A DNA stretch of 64,000 nucleotides from Streptacidiphilus sp. 4-A2. Its GTDB lineage: Bacteria; Actinomycetota; Actinomycetes; Streptomycetales; Streptomycetaceae. The translations under genes and the position numbers were made by a program. The notes under the pieces were generated by a model that was not told where the DNA came from, searched no databases, and saw nothing but the letters and a program-made list of their open reading frames with translations. The stretch spans positions 3,534,001 to 3,598,000 of the forward strand of contig JAAFYY010000001.1 of the NCBI GenBank assembly GCA_014284505.1, written 5' to 3'. Shown one piece after another: positions 28,583 to 39,075 of this stretch; the first letter of the stretch is position 1, and every line of letters begins with the position of its first letter.

Positions 28583-30131
28583 TCAGCCCAGGACGCGCGC
28601 GGCCAGCACCGCGATGTCGTCCTCGGGCACTGCCGGTTTGACCGAGGCCAGTACCTGGTCCAGCAGCTCGTCCAGGCCGCTGGAAGGGCGCGGCCTGCCC
28701 AGCCGGGCCAGCCGGGCGAGCGAGGCGTCGATGTCCTCGGTACGCCGCTCGATCAGGCCGTCGGTGTAGAGCAGCAGCACCTGTCCCGGCTGGAGCGGGT
28801 GGACCGCCGCGGTGTATCCGCCCAGGCCGGTGCCCAGCGGGCGGGTCCGGTGGGCACCGGGAGCAGCTCGGTCGGCCGGTCCGGGGAGATCAGCGCCGGC
28901 GGCAGGTGCCCGGCGCTGGCGAAGGTGCACCGGCCGCGCGCCGGTTCGACCAGCGCCAGCAGGCAGGTGGGGGCGGGTGGCGTCGCTCTGCGCGGTCAGC
29001 CGGTCCAGCTGGCGCAGGATCCGGTGCGGCGGCAGATCGGTCGCCGCGACATAGCGCAGCAGCGTGCGGTAGGAGCTCATGTCCACGGCCGCGTCCACGC
29101 CGTGCCCCATCACGTCCCCGATGACCAGCAGGGTCCGGCCGAACGACAGCCGGATGGTCTCGAACCAGTCCCCGCCGACCATCGCCGAGCTGCCGCAGGG
29201 CAGGTAGCGGGAGGCCAGCTCCAGGTTCACATGCGGGTTTCCGGGCTCGGCCAGCAGCGCGCGCTGGAGTTCCATGGTGAGGTCCTGGGAGAGCCCGAAG
29301 CGCCGGGCGCTGTCGACGCCGACCGCCGCCCGGTCGGCCAGGGCCTGGAGCAGCGGGAGGTCCTCGTCGAAGGGCTCCGAGGCGGCGGCCCGCAGCAGCG
29401 ACAGCACCCCGATGAGCTGGCCCCGGGCCCGCAGCGGCAGCACCACCGCGTGGGCGGGCGGCACCAGCCCCTGTCCGGCCTCGCAGGGCCACTCCCGCGC
29501 CCCCGCCGCCGCCCGAACCGGCCGAACCCGAATCCGAACCGGCGAAGTCCGACCCGGCGAAGTCTGAGCCGGCGAAGTCCGACCCGCCGGAGTCCGACCC
29601 GCCGGAACCGGGTCCGCAGTTGAACGGTTCGCCGCTTTCCAGGCAGTGGCTGGTCGGGCAGCCGGGCCGGTGGCGTACCCATTGGCCGGACGGGATCGCG
29701 GCCCCGACCCGGCGGCGCAGCGCGGGCACGGCCTCCAGCGCGGTGCGCCTGGTCCGCAGCGGGCCGCCGCTCAGGGTCAGCCCCGGGGGCACGGCCTCCG
29801 GCGGCAGTATCTCCACCACGGCGAGCTCCGCGAACCTGGGGACCACGAACCGGGCCAGCTCGGCGCAGGCGCCCTCCAGGTCGAGGGTGGTGCCGATCCG
29901 CTCCGAGGCCTCGTTCAGCAGGGCCAGCCGGTCGCGGTCGGCAAGCAGTTCGCGCAGCCATCCGGGATCGACCGGCCTCCCTGGCTCGGGCCGCGCCGAT
30001 CCGGCGGGCCGCACCGGCTCGCCGGGTTCCTCGGAGTCGCCGGGCTCCTCGGACTCACCGAAGACTCCGGCGTCCTCGAACCGCACCGCCGCCTCCTGCG
30101 CCTGATCTCCGCCAAGCCCCAGAGCCATCAT
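28583..30131 (-). CDS. GAF-PP2C (SpoIIE-type) protein phosphatase
   Basis: A Ser/Thr phosphatase of about 520 residues. The N-terminus is acidic and Pro/Glu-rich, then a GAF-like sensor region (LLNEASERIGTTLDLEGACAELA, FAELAVVEILPPE, RARGQLIGVLSLLRAA), interrupted by a Gly/Ser/Asp/Phe repeat insert around residues 185-220. The PPM phosphatase domain follows: MELQRALLAEPGNPHVNLELASRY, MVGGDWFETIRL, LVIGDVMGHGVDAAVDM, and the end PEDDIAVLAARVLG. Start ATG 30131 or 30128 has GGGGAGCGAAGGGCC upstream. Frame changes occur near 29470, 28970 and 28850. It is divergent from the phosphate transporter. It probably dephosphorylates anti-sigma antagonists in response to a small ligand. Confidence 0.8.
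29539..29598. repeat. 15-bp coding minisatellite inside the GAF-PP2C gene
   Basis: Four units related to CCGGCGAAGTCCGAC. On the minus strand they encode a pentapeptide repeat (SDFAG/SDSGG) that forms a low-complexity loop in the GAF region. Confidence 0.8.
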
Positions 30132-30306
30132 CCGGCCCTTCGCTCCCCTGCGCACCCCGGCCGCCCGTGCGGTGGCCGACGCCTCCGAATCCTATGCGGC
30201 CAGGGCTGACGCGCGCCCGGTTGCGCCGAATGCTCAAGTGAAAACTCTTTCCCCGCGGCCCTGTGTCGCAGACTCCCGACCATGGGTGTCCGGATACCTT
30301 CGGAGG

Positions 30307-31453
30307 GTGACCAGTAATGATCTTGTGCTTGCGCTGGTGGTGGCCACAGCCCTGGGTTTCGACTTCACCAACGGGTTCCACGACACCGGCAACGCCATGG
30401 CCACCTCGATCGTCACCGGCGCACTGCCGCCGAGAGTTGCGGTCGGCGTCTCGGCGGTACTGAACCTGGTGGGCGCCTTTCTGTCGTTCAGTGTCGCGGC
30501 CACCATCGCCAGCGGCTGGTGGACACCCAGGATGTGACGCTGACCGTGGTCTTCGGCGGTCTGACCGGGGCGATCCTGTGGAACCTGGCCACCTGGTACC
30601 GGCATCCCCTCCAGTTCCTCGCACGCGCTGATCGGCGGGGTGATCGGCTCGACCATGGCCGCCGACGGCGGGCACGCGGTGAAGTGGCAGGGCCTGGTGT
30701 CCAAGGTGGTGGTGCCCGCGGTGCTGTCCCCGGTGGTGGCGGGCCTGATCGCGGCGATCGGGACGGCGCTGGTGTACCTGATCACCCGGGAGATGGCCGA
30801 GCGTCCGCGCGGCAGCGGTTTCCGGGTCGGCCAGGTCGCCTCCGCGTCGATGGTCTCCCTGGCCCACGGCACCAACGACGCGCAGAAGACCATGGGCGTG
30901 ATCACTCTGGCGCTGGTCGCCAACGGCACCATCGCCTCCGGGACCAAGGCCCCGACCTGGTGATCCTCTGCTGCGGCTGGCGATCGCACTGGGCACCTAC
31001 TTCGGCGGGGCGGTGATCCGGGCCCTGGGCAAGGGGCTGGTGGAGATCGAGGCGCCGCAGGGCATGGCCGCCGAGTCGGCCTCGGCCGCGTGGTCCTGCT
31101 GTCCTCGCACTTCGGCTACTCGCTCTCCACCACCCATGTCGCCACCGGCTCGATCCTGGGCACCGGCCTGGGCAAAGGGGCGCCGAGTCCGCTGGCACAT
31201 CGCCAGAAGGATGGTCGTCGCCTGGGTGCTCACCCTGCCCGCCGCCGGAGCGGTCGGCGCGCTGGTCTATCTGGCGGCGCACGGCATCGGCGGGACCGCC
31301 GGGGTGGTGGTGCTGCTGGTGCTGCTGATCGCGGCCTGCATCGCCTTCTTCGCCGCCTCCCGCCACCCGGCGGTGACCCCCGAGAACGTCAATGCCGCCT
31401 GGACCGGCTCCGTGGCGCCGGCGCCGGACCCCGAGCCCGAGGTGACCCCGTGA
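30307..31453 (+). CDS. pit: Inorganic phosphate transporter, PiT family
   Basis: A phosphate:cation symporter of about 385 residues. The two signature repeats are present: GFDFTNGFHDTGNAMATSIVTG near the N-terminus and SLAHGTNDAQKTMGVITLAL in the second half. SSHFGYSLSTTHVATGSI completes the inverted topology. Five or so frame changes (near 30520, 30630, 30960, 31095, 31185) break a continuous alignment. GTG 30307 is preceded by GGAGG at very short spacing; the true start could be slightly different. The stop overlaps the next gene as GTGA. It supplies low-affinity phosphate, often as metal-phosphate. Confidence 0.8.
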
Positions 31454-31739
31454 ACTCCTGGATCAATCTGGGCGCGCTCTGGAAGATCGTGGTGATCGGC
31501 CTGCTCACCGGGCCGGCCTGCCCGCGCTGTTCGCCGTCGGGCTGCGCGCCCTCAACCCGACCGTCCCCGGCACCCGGCGGGCCGCGGAACCGGAGCCCGT
31601 GGAACCGGGCGCGCCCGCCGGGGTGCGCTTCTGGAGCCCCGACGCCGGACCGGTCGGCTTCCTGGTGGCCGGGGTGTGCTTCACGATCGTGCTCTCCGCC
31701 ATCGGCTGGGGCATCAACGCGATCGTCTCCGGCAGCTGA
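31450..31739 (+). CDS. Small membrane protein coupled to the phosphate transporter
   Basis: A protein of about 96 residues. An N-terminal segment (WINLGALWKIVVIGLLTG...LPALFAVGLRAL) and a C-terminal segment (PVGFLVAGVCFTIVLSAIGWGINAIV) are membrane helices joined by a Pro/Glu-rich loop. The GTG start overlaps the pit stop by four bases. Frame changes occur near 31510 and 31560. Small two-helix proteins commonly follow pit in Streptomyces; the role is unknown, possibly a transporter accessory subunit. Confidence 0.6.
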
Positions 31740-31862
31740 CCCGCACCGACGGGGGGCGACTCGCCCGCGTTCGGCGGTATATGCCCGGCTTCCGGACGGC
31801 GGCCGGTAGGGATGTGCGCGTACACCGCCACCCGGCCGTGTGCGCCGTTTCAGGAGGTAGTC

Positions 31863-32301
31863 ATGCGGGCTCGTCTTGCCGTCGTCGGGGCCATCAGCGC
31901 CCTTGCTGTCCTGCTCGCCGGTCCCGCGGCCGCCGTCCCGAAGGCGACAACGCGGTGACCGTCTCGGCACCGGCACCATCGCCAAGGACGGCACGGTCAC
32001 CCTCAGCGGCACCTACCGGTGCTCCTCGGACGAGGCCTACGGCACGGTCGTCAGCACCAGCGTCACCTCGGGGACGGAGACCAGCAGCGTCGGCAGCAGC
32101 GTCCAGGCCGTCTGTGACGGCCAGGAGCACAACTGGACCAGCCAGGGCCGCCCCTACCTGCCGGTGCAGGCCGGTCCGGTCCAGGCGCAGGCCTCGCTGA
32201 TCCACCTGAGCTGGTCGTCCGGCTCGCTGATCCCGGCGACCGACCTGCTGGCCCAGCAGCCGCAGAACACCGTGCTGAAGGCGGAGTCCGCGCACTCCTG
32301 A
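31863..32301 (+). CDS. Secreted DUF6299-family protein
   Basis: A protein of about 145 residues with a Sec signal peptide (MRARLAVVGAISALAVLLAGPAA, cut to fit) followed by an Ig-like beta domain: GTIAKDGTVTLSGTYRCSSDE and VQAVCDGQEHNWTSQGRPYL, where the two Cys probably form a disulfide. The ATG at 31863 follows AGGAGGTAGTC, a near-perfect site. Frame changes lie near 31940 and 31965. Function unknown; these are abundant small exported proteins in Streptomyces. Confidence 0.7.
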
Positions 32302-32319
32302 CCGCTCCCGCCGGGTCCC

Positions 32320-32341
32320 GCCCCGGGTCCCGTCCCGGGGC
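32320..32341. terminator. Hairpin terminator after the DUF6299 gene
   Basis: GCCCCGGG-TCCCGT-CCCGGGGC, a perfect 8-bp stem 18 bp after the stop codon. Confidence 0.6.
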
Positions 32342-32419
32342 TTCTCAGCCGGGCGCCCTATAGTTCCACCTCAGCCGGGCGACAGCGGTGCCGGGGCGAA
32401 CCGACAGGACAGGGGTGCC

Positions 32420-33268
32420 ATGCGAGGGTCAGCCGAGGTCTCACGGTCGCGGCGGCGGGAGCCGCTGGCCGCCAAGGTGCCGGAGGTCACCGCGCTGTTC
32501 TGGGTGGTCAAGATCCTCACCACCGGGATGGGCGAGGCCACCTCCGACTTCCTGGCGAACGGAAGCCTGGCGGTCGCCGGAGCGGTGGGCTTCGGCGGGT
32601 TCTGCTTCGCGCTGTGGCTCCAGTTCCGGGTCCGGCGCTACTACCCGGCCGTGTACTGGCTGGCCGCGGTCGCGGTGGCGGTGTTCGGCACCATGGCCGC
32701 GGACGGGCTGCATGTCGGGCTCGGCATCCCCTACTACGGCACGGTCAGCCTGTACGCGGCGTTCCTGATCGTGGTCCTGGTCACCTGGTACCGCAGCGAG
32801 GGGACGCTGTCGATCCACAGCATCACCACCCGCCGCCGCGAACTGTTCTACTGGTGCACGGTGCTGGCCACCTTCGCGCTGGGGACCGCGCTCGGCGACT
32901 TCGCGGCGACCACCGTGGGGCTGGGCTTCCTGGACTCCGGGATCACCTTCACGGTACTGATCGCGGTGCCGCTGGTCGCCTGGTGGAAGTTCCGGCTGAA
33001 CGCGATCCCGGCGTTCTGGTTCGCCTATGTGGTGACCCGGCCGCTCGGTGCCTCCTTCGCCGACTACCTGGGCAAGCCGCACTCCCTGGGCGGGCTCGAC
33101 TACGGCGACGGGACCGTGGCCCTGGCCGCCTCCGTGGTGATCGTGGCGCTGGTCGGCTGGGCGATGGCCACCGGGCACGGCGTCCAGCGTCCGGCCACCG
33201 CCGACGCCGGGACGGCGACGGCGGTGCCGGCCGCGAGCGGGGCCGGGGTCAGTCCGGGTCGACGGTGA
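32420..33268 (+). CDS. COG4705-type (DUF347 repeat) membrane protein
   Basis: An intact 282-residue membrane protein with eight or so segments arranged as repeats, each containing a conserved small-acidic motif: KILTTGMGEATSDFL, YWCTVLATFALGTALGDF and FWFAYVVTRPLGASFADYLG. The repeated T-x-G-x-x-x-x-D and R-P-L-G-A-S-x-x-D patterns are those of DUF347. ATG 32420 follows GACAGGGGTGCC. Function unknown; relatives are annotated as membrane-anchored proteins, sometimes near metal stress genes. Its 3' end overlaps the convergent oxidoreductase gene by about 20 bp. Confidence 0.75.
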   Translation: MRGSAEVSRSRRREPLAAKVPEVTALFWVVKILTTGMGEATSDFLANGSLAVAGAVGFGGFCFALWLQFRVRRYYPAVYWLAAVAVAVFGTMAADGLHVGLGIPYYGTVSLYAAFLIVVLVTWYRSEGTLSIHSITTRRRELFYWCTVLATFALGTALGDFAATTVGLGFLDSGITFTVLIAVPLVAWWKFRLNAIPAFWFAYVVTRPLGASFADYLGKPHSLGGLDYGDGTVALAASVVIVALVGWAMATGHGVQRPATADAGTATAVPAASGAGVSPGRR

Positions 33269-34176
33269 CCACGATCTTGCCCCGGGTGTGCCCGGCCTGA
33301 CTCAGCCGGTGCGCGTCGGCGGCCTTCTCCAGCGGGAAGGTCTCGGCGACCTCGACGGTCAGCCTTCCCTGCCCGGCCATCCGGGCGACCGCCGCCAGGC
33401 CGGCCGCATCGGGCCGGGCGAACACATAGCTGCCCCGGCGGCGCGCACGGCCGGATCGACCACCGAGGCCAGTCGGCCGCCGGGAGCCAGCGGCCCCAGG
33501 GTGCGCATGGTGCGTTTGCCGACGGCGTCCAGCACGACATCCACCCCCTGTGGGGCGAGCGCGGCCACCGCCTCCGGCAGGCCCTTGCGATAGCCGACCG
33601 GCTCGGCGCCCAGGGTGCGCAGGAACTCGTGGTTCTGCTCCCCGGCGGTGCCGATGACCCGGGCCCCCAGGCCGACCGCGAGCTGCACCGCCAGACTGCC
33701 GACGCCGCCGGCCGCCGCATGCACCAGCACCGTCTCCCCGGCGCGCACGTCCAGTGCCCCGACCAGGGCCTGGTAGGCGGCGACGCCGGCCAGCGGCAGG
33801 CCGGCCGCCTCGGCCCAGCTCAGCGCGGCCGGTTTGCGGGTGACCGCCCGCACCGGGGCCGCCATCAGCTCGGCGAAGCTCCCCCGGGAGAGGAAGTCCT
33901 CACGGACATAGCCGATGACCTCGTCCCCCGGGCGTACTCGGTGACCCCGAGACCGGTCCGCTCCACCACCCCGGCGACGTCCCAGCCGGGCACGACCGGG
34001 AAGACCGCGTCCATGATCGGCGCGAAGTAGCCCTCGCGGGCCTTCCAGTCGGCCGGGTTCACCGAGGCCGCCTTGACCCGGATGAGCACCGCGTCCGGGC
34101 CGAGGGTGGGTTCCGGCAGCTCGCCGAGTTCCAGCACGTCGGCGTCGCCGAAGCTCCGGTAGAAGATCGCCTTCAT
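33249..34176 (-). CDS. NADP-dependent quinone oxidoreductase-like MDR enzyme
   Basis: A medium-chain reductase of about 310 residues without structural-zinc cysteines. The N-terminus (MKAIFYRSFGDADVLELGELPEP) and WDVAGVVERTG define the GroES-like part. The cofactor domain has LVHAAAGGVGSLAVQLAVGLGARVIGTA. The C-terminus KAADAHRLSQAGHTRGKIVV is typical of the quinone oxidoreductase/enoyl reductase clade. ATG 34176 follows AGGAGAACG. Frame changes occur near 33935 and 33435. It heads a run of tailoring-type enzymes upstream of the polyketide genes and could reduce an enone, but a general detoxifying role is equally possible. Confidence 0.8.
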
Positions 34177-34222
34177 CGTTCTCCTGGGGTGGTGGTCGGA
34201 AGGGGCAGGGGGCGCTGCCGGG

Positions 34223-34927
34223 TCACCGCCGGGCGACGCCCATGTAGGTGGAGGAGAGGTCCCTGGTCTGCCGGGTGATCAGGCTGCCGTCCTTGCGCTG
34301 GCCGTAGATGGCGATGCCCCGGACCCGGCCGACCGGGGTGAGCCCGGCCCTGGTCAGATAGCCGTGCATCTCCCGGGGCTTGATGAAGTCCTTCCAGGTG
34401 TGGGCGCCCTTGGGAACGATCTTCATCACGTTCTCCGGGAGCCAGATCATCACCCCGCGAGCGCATGGTCCGGTTGATGGTGTCGAAGAGGAAGAGCCCG
34501 CCGGGGACCAGCACCCGCTGGATCTCCCGCACCGCCTGCGCCGGGCTCTCCACGTGCTCCAGCACGTCGACGCAGGTGACGATGTCGAACGAGGCGTCGG
34601 CGTAGGGCAGTTGCTCGGACTTGCCGACGGTGTAGCCGATCTCCCGGCCGGTCTGCGCGGCATGCCGCCGGGCCGCCCCGATCAGCTTCGGGGACGGGTC
34701 GATGCCGTCCACCCGGCAGCCGCGCCGGGCCAGGAACTCGGTGGTGAATCCCCGCCGCAGCCCACGTCCAGCACCCGCTTGCCCTGCCAGCTGTCGACGA
34801 ACTGGTCGAAGAACTCGAACCTGGGCGGCTGGAAGGACGCCAGGTTGTTCATCTTCGAGTCGTCGCTCCACCAGGAGTCGGCATAGGCGGAGAAGAAGTA
34901 GTCGTCCTGGAGAGTCTGCTCGCTCAT
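34223..34927 (-). CDS. UbiG-like SAM-dependent O-methyltransferase
   Basis: A methyltransferase of about 235 residues. The N-terminus (SAYADSWWSDDSKMNNLASFQ) and RFEFFDQFVDSWQGKRVLDVGCG match UbiG, which methylates catechol-type hydroxyls. Motifs II and III follow as DIVTCVDVLEHVESPAQAV and RVLVPGGLFLFDTINR. ATG 34927 follows GGAGAACC. Frame changes occur near 34755 and 34460. It lies directly downstream of the FAD monooxygenase, so hydroxylation followed by O-methylation of a polyketide or quinone is a reasonable inference. Confidence 0.8.
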
Positions 34928-34940
34928 CGGGGTTCTCCTC

Positions 34941-35048
34941 GTCGGTTGGGCGGTCGGTTGGGCGGTCGGTTGGGCGGTCGGTTGGGCGGAGGCTTGCGCG
35001 GTCGGTCGGGCGATCGGTTGGGCGGAGGCTTGCGCGGTCGGTTGCTCG
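34941..35048. repeat. 12-bp minisatellite between the methyltransferase and monooxygenase genes
   Basis: Nine 12-bp units: four exact GTCGGTTGGGCG copies, then alternating GAGGCTTGCGCG and GTCGG/ATCGG variants. It fills most of the 178-bp gap between the monooxygenase stop and the methyltransferase start. Confidence 0.9.
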
Positions 35049-35104
35049 GCCGGCCGGCTGGGCGTGCGGAATGGCGTGCGGGTGCGGGAGGCGGGCGCGC
35101 GGCG

Positions 35105-36324
35105 TCAGCCGGAGATCTCCAGGCCGGCCGCGGCAGGCCTGGCCTCCGGGGCCAGCCAGCGCCTGGCGTAGGAGATCTGGTCCTTCTCCGCGGCACGGAA
35201 GGCGCGTTCGGGCCAGAAGGCCCGCATGAACGCCTCGCGTCCGGCGATGGCGAGACGGTTCTCCACCGCGCCCATCCGGCCGATCCACCAGGCGATCCGC
35301 TGCATCGGCGCGGTCCGCGCCCGCCGCTCCGCCTCATAGGCGCGCAGGGCCGCGACCGGGTCCCGCCGGCCGCGCTCCAGGTGCTCGGCGAGCACCAGCG
35401 CGTCCTCCAGGGCCTGGCAGGCACCCTGGCCGATATTGAAGGTGATGGGGTGCGCGGCGTCGCCGAGCAGGGTGACCCGGCCCGCGCCCCAGCGGCGGTC
35501 CGGCTTGCGGTCGACCACGTCGCCGCGGATGATCCCGCTGTCCGGGGTGGCCGCCAGGATGTCCTGGACCGGGCTGGTCCAGCCGCGGTGCCGCTCGGCG
35601 AGCATCGCTCCGACACCGGGCTCGTCCCGGCCCCCGGCCGGGCCGTTGGCCACGCTCATCCAGTGCACGGTGCCCGGCGCCACGTCGTAGTAGGTGAACC
35701 GGGTACCGGGGCCGAACAGCGCGTTGAAGGTGCCCGGCGGGATCAGCTCGTGGTCCAGCGCGGCCTTTCCGCGCCAGGCGATGTAACCGGTGTAGCGCGG
35801 CGGGATCTCCCCCAGCAGTCCGGTGCGCACCGCGCCGTGCACGCCGTCGGCGCCGATCAGCAGGTCCCCCGCTCCGTCTGCCCGTCGGCGAACCGGACGG
35901 TGACGCCGTCCTGGTCCTGGGTGAAGCCGGTCACCTGCGCGCCGGTGCGCAGCGGCGCGCCCTCCAGGGCGTCGGCGAGCACCCCGTGCAGGACCGACCG
36001 TTCGACGGCGATGGTCGGGCGTCCGTAGCGCTCGACGAAGTCACCGACCGGCCAGGCGCCCAGGGTCTCTCCGCGCCAGGTGCTGAAGTGGCAGGTCTGC
36101 TGGGCGGGGGCGGTCTTCAGTACCTCGTCGGCCAGGCCGAGCCGGTCGAGCGCGATCACCCCGTTGGTCCACACGTGCAGTCCGGCGCCGCCGTCCCGCA
36201 GCGACTCGGCGCGTTCGAAGACCAGCGGCTCGAAGCCCTTGCGCTGGAGCGCGACCGCCGCGGCGAGGCCGCCGATGCCGCCACCGGCGACGAGCACACG
36301 ACGTATGCGTCCGCTTGCCATCAT
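35105..36324 (-). CDS. FAD-dependent aromatic monooxygenase
   Basis: A class A flavoprotein hydroxylase of about 405 residues. It shows GxGxxG in RVLVAGGGIGGLAAAVALQRKG, the GADG motif region LLIGADGVHGAVR, and the FAD-binding RVTLLGDAAHPITFNIGQGACQALEDA. MHVWTN-type substrate-side residues (GLHVWTNGVIALDRLGL) resemble salicylate hydroxylase-like enzymes. ATG 36324 follows GAGGAG. One frame change lies near 35865. NAD(P)H-dependent hydroxylation of a phenolic or polyketide substrate is expected. It sits with the O-methyltransferase, aldo/keto reductase and regulators flanking the polyketide operon. Confidence 0.85.
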
Positions 36325-36469
36325 CAGTCTCCTCGGGGAAGGACGGTGGGGGTTTCCGCAAGTCTCGCCGGGCGGTGTTGCCGCCCGTCTTGAGCCGGTC
36401 TTGAACGGGCCGGGAGTCGCACCGGTCGCACCCTTGAATGCCGTACTGCCAAGAAGAATTGACTAGTTG

Positions 36470-37458
36470 TCAGCCGTTGAGGTAGGCCATCGCCGGGGCC
36501 GGGTAGCGGTCGCCCGCGGTGACGCCGGGGGCGCGGCCAGGTCCATGGCGGCGAGGTCGGCCGCGGTCAGCCCGACCGCTCCGGCGGCCAGGTTCTCCTC
36601 CAGGTAGGTGCGGCGCTTGGTGCCCGGGATGGCGACCACGTCCTCGCCCTGGGCAAGCACCCAGGCCAGCGCCAGCTGCGCTGCGGCGACCCCCTTGGCC
36701 TTGGCCAACTCCTGCACCTGCTTCACAACTTGGAGGTTCTGCCGGAAGTTCTCACCCTGGAACCGCGGGGCGATCCGGCGGAAGTCGACCTCGGGGAGGT
36801 CGTCCGGGGTGCGGATCCGCCCGGACAGGAAGCCCCGGCCGAGCGGGCTGTAGGCGACAAAGCCGATGCCCAGCTCGCGTACGGCCGCCAGCACGCCGTC
36901 GGTCTGGACGTCCCGGGTGAACAGCGAGAACTCGGTCTGCACCGCCGTCACCGGGTGGACCGCGTGCGCCCGGCGGATGCTGGGGGCCGAGGCCTCGGAG
37001 ATGCCCAGGTGCAACACCTTTCCGGCGGCCACGAGTTCGGCGAGCGCACCCCAGGTCTCCTCCAGCGGGACCTCGGGGTCGACCCGGTGCAGGTAGTAGA
37101 GGTCGAGCCGGTCGGTGTCCAGGCGCTCCAGGGTGCCGTCGATGCTCCGGCGGATGTAGTCGGGGCGGCCGTTGACCCGGCCGGTCATCACCCCGTCCAC
37201 GATCTCGGCGCCGACCTTGGAGGAGATCACCACCTGGTCCCGGCGCCCGGCGACGGACCTGGCTATCAGCCGTTCGTTGCTGTGCGGCCCGTACATGTCC
37301 GCGGTGTCCAGCAGGGTGACGCCGAGTTCGAGCGCGCGGCGCACGGTGGCCTCGGCCTCGTCCTGGTCGGCGGGGCCGTAGCCGAAGGACATTCCCATGC
37401 AGCCCAGGCCCTGTGCGGAGACCGTCAGACCCTGGCTGCCCAGCTTGCGTTGCTGCAT
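36470..37458 (-). CDS. Aldo/keto reductase
   Basis: An NADPH-dependent carbonyl reductase of about 328 residues. It begins [20 protein letters not shown]. The catalytic tetrad is visible: Asp in [14 protein letters not shown], Tyr of the same motif, Lys in QVVISSKVG and His in [11 protein letters not shown]. The phosphate-binding end [22 protein letters not shown] is present. A frame change near 36530 means the end is AMAYLNG at 36470. ATG 37458 follows AAAGGAAGCG. It is divergent from a TetR gene that probably controls it. Confidence 0.85.
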
Positions 37459-37663
37459 ATCGCTTCCTTTGCTCGGTGGCGCGGCCGTCGGCGTCGGCGG
37501 CGGCCGGGGCGCGCGGAGACGGCCGGCGGCGCGGGGCGGCCACGGGATCGGGAGGTTCCGACCGGCCCGCCGGGGAGCCGCAGCGGTGCGCACTGCTCTG
37601 CGGTCGGCGCTCTTCTCCCTTGAGGACCAAAGCTGTTGTCAACGCTAGCATTTAAGGCAGTGA

Positions 37664-37676
37664 TACATCTAGTGTA
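37664..37676. promoter_or_regulatory. Candidate TetR operator in the aldo/keto reductase/TetR divergent promoter
   Basis: TACA-TCTAG-TGTA, a short inverted repeat in an AT-richer 250-bp divergent region (37459-37708). A TTGTCA/TGATAC promoter-like pair overlaps it on the plus strand. Arms are only 4 bp, so this is tentative. Confidence 0.35.
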
Positions 37677-37708
37677 GACAGTGAACCTAGCCTTGCTATC
37701 CTCAGTCC

Positions 37709-38305
37709 ATGTCGGTACAACAACGCCGAGCGCGTGAGCAGGCCGAGCGCCGAAAGCTGATCATCAGCGCGGCGCGCGAGCTGGCCGAGGCCGAGGGCTG
37801 GGGAGTGGTGACGACCCGGCGGCTCGCCGACCAGATCGAGTACAGCCAACCGGTGCTCTACAAGCACTTCAAAGGGAAGGAGGACATCATCCGCGCAGTC
37901 GCCCTTGAGGGCTTCGACGAACTCGCGTCCGCGCTGCGGGACGCCCGCCGCTCCGCCCGCTCCCCCAGTACCAGTCTCCGGGCCCTGGCCTGGGCCTACA
38001 CCAACTTCGCCTTCCGCAATCCGACGGTCTACGAGGCCATGTTCACCCTGTCCGTCGACCTGGTCTTCGGCCGGCCGGACTCACCCGACTCCCTGGTCGA
38101 GGCGTTCGACGAACTGCGCCAGGCGGTCACCGAGGTGGCCGGCGGCCGGGACGTGGACGACCTGGCCGAACTGGCCTGGTGCGCACTGCACGGCCTGGTG
38201 ATGCTGAACCGCAGCGGCCGGCTGCGCCCCAGCCACGAGGAGGAGCGGCTCTCCCTGTTCGTCGAGCAGTTCACGGTCATACCGGCCCAGCCGGAAGTGG
38301 CCTGA
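37709..38305 (+). CDS. TetR/AcrR-family regulator (WHG-type C-terminal domain)
   Basis: An intact 198-residue regulator. The DNA-binding part reads RRKLIISAARELAEAEGW, then TTRRLADQIEYSQPVLYKHF. The C-terminal part (LRALAWAYTNFAFRNPTVYEAMF, LAELAWCALHGLVMLNRSGR) fits the WHG-type ligand domain. The ATG is at 37709. It is divergent from the aldo/keto reductase and 50 bp upstream of another TetR gene. Likely a local repressor. Confidence 0.85.
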   Translation: MSVQQRRAREQAERRKLIISAARELAEAEGWGVVTTRRLADQIEYSQPVLYKHFKGKEDIIRAVALEGFDELASALRDARRSARSPSTSLRALAWAYTNFAFRNPTVYEAMFTLSVDLVFGRPDSPDSLVEAFDELRQAVTEVAGGRDVDDLAELAWCALHGLVMLNRSGRLRPSHEEERLSLFVEQFTVIPAQPEVA

Positions 38306-38354
38306 CCCGCCCAGCCCTCTCCCAGGAGGGGGCGACCTGCGCGAAGGAGACAAC

Positions 38355-38968
38355 GTGCCGGCACCACTGGCCGACGGAGCGCGTTCGGACGCGCCCGCCG
38401 CACCAAGTCCCGCCCGCCCCGGGGAGCGGCGCTCGGCGCGGATGAGCGCCGAGGAACGGCGCGAGAGCATCGTCCGGATCGCCCTGGGTGAGTTCTCCAC
38501 CGGCGGCTACCACGGCACGTCCACCGAACGGATAGCCCATCGGGCCGGGATCTCGCAGCCCTATGTCTTCCGGCTGTTCCCGGGCAAGAAGGCGCTGTTC
38601 CTGGCCTGCGCCGACCTGTGCTTCAACCGGCTCACCCGGGTGTTCCGGGAGGCCGCGCTGGAGCTCGGCGGGGAGGCCGCACTGGAGGCCATGGGCGCCG
38701 CCTACCAGGTCCTGATCGCCGACGAGACCACCCTGCTGTTCCAGCTCCAGCTGTATGTCGCCTCGGCCTCCGCCGAGCCGGACGTCGCCGAACCGGTGCG
38801 CCGCCGCTGGACCGAGCTTTGGGAGTCGGTACGCCTGGGACCGGAGCGACCGACGAGGAGGTCAACACCTTCTTCGCCACCGGGATGTACATCAACACCC
38901 TGCTGGCACTGGGCATCGGCGCCCAGAGCCGCTGCTGGGCCGGGCTGCGCCCGGTGGCCGAGAGCTGA
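38355..38968 (+). CDS. TetR/AcrR-family regulator
   Basis: A regulator of about 205 residues with a 25-residue Ala/Pro-rich N-terminal extension. The helix-turn-helix reads RRESIVRIALGEFSTGGYHGTSTERIAHRAG, then ISQPYVFRLFPGKKALF. The ligand domain includes LFQLQLYVASASAEPDVAEPVRRRW. The GTG at 38355 follows GAAGGAGACAAC. One frame change lies near 38840. It precedes the DHA2 exporter in the same direction and probably represses it. Confidence 0.8.
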
Positions 38969-38986
38969 CCGCACCGGATGCGCGCG

Positions 38987-39009
38987 ACTTTTTTTCTGCC
39001 ACAAAAAGT
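38987..39009. promoter_or_regulatory. A/T-rich inverted repeat before the DHA2 exporter gene
   Basis: ACTTTTT and AAAAAGT arms (7 bp, 9-base spacer) in the 107-bp gap between the TetR gene and the exporter. The T-rich run is unusual for this DNA. It could be the terminator of the TetR gene or an operator for the exporter promoter. Confidence 0.45.
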
Positions 39010-39075
39010 TAGTGGTCGATAACTACCCCGGGTAGCCACGGCAACCCGGCCGAAGTGGAAGAGACGGAAACGGGC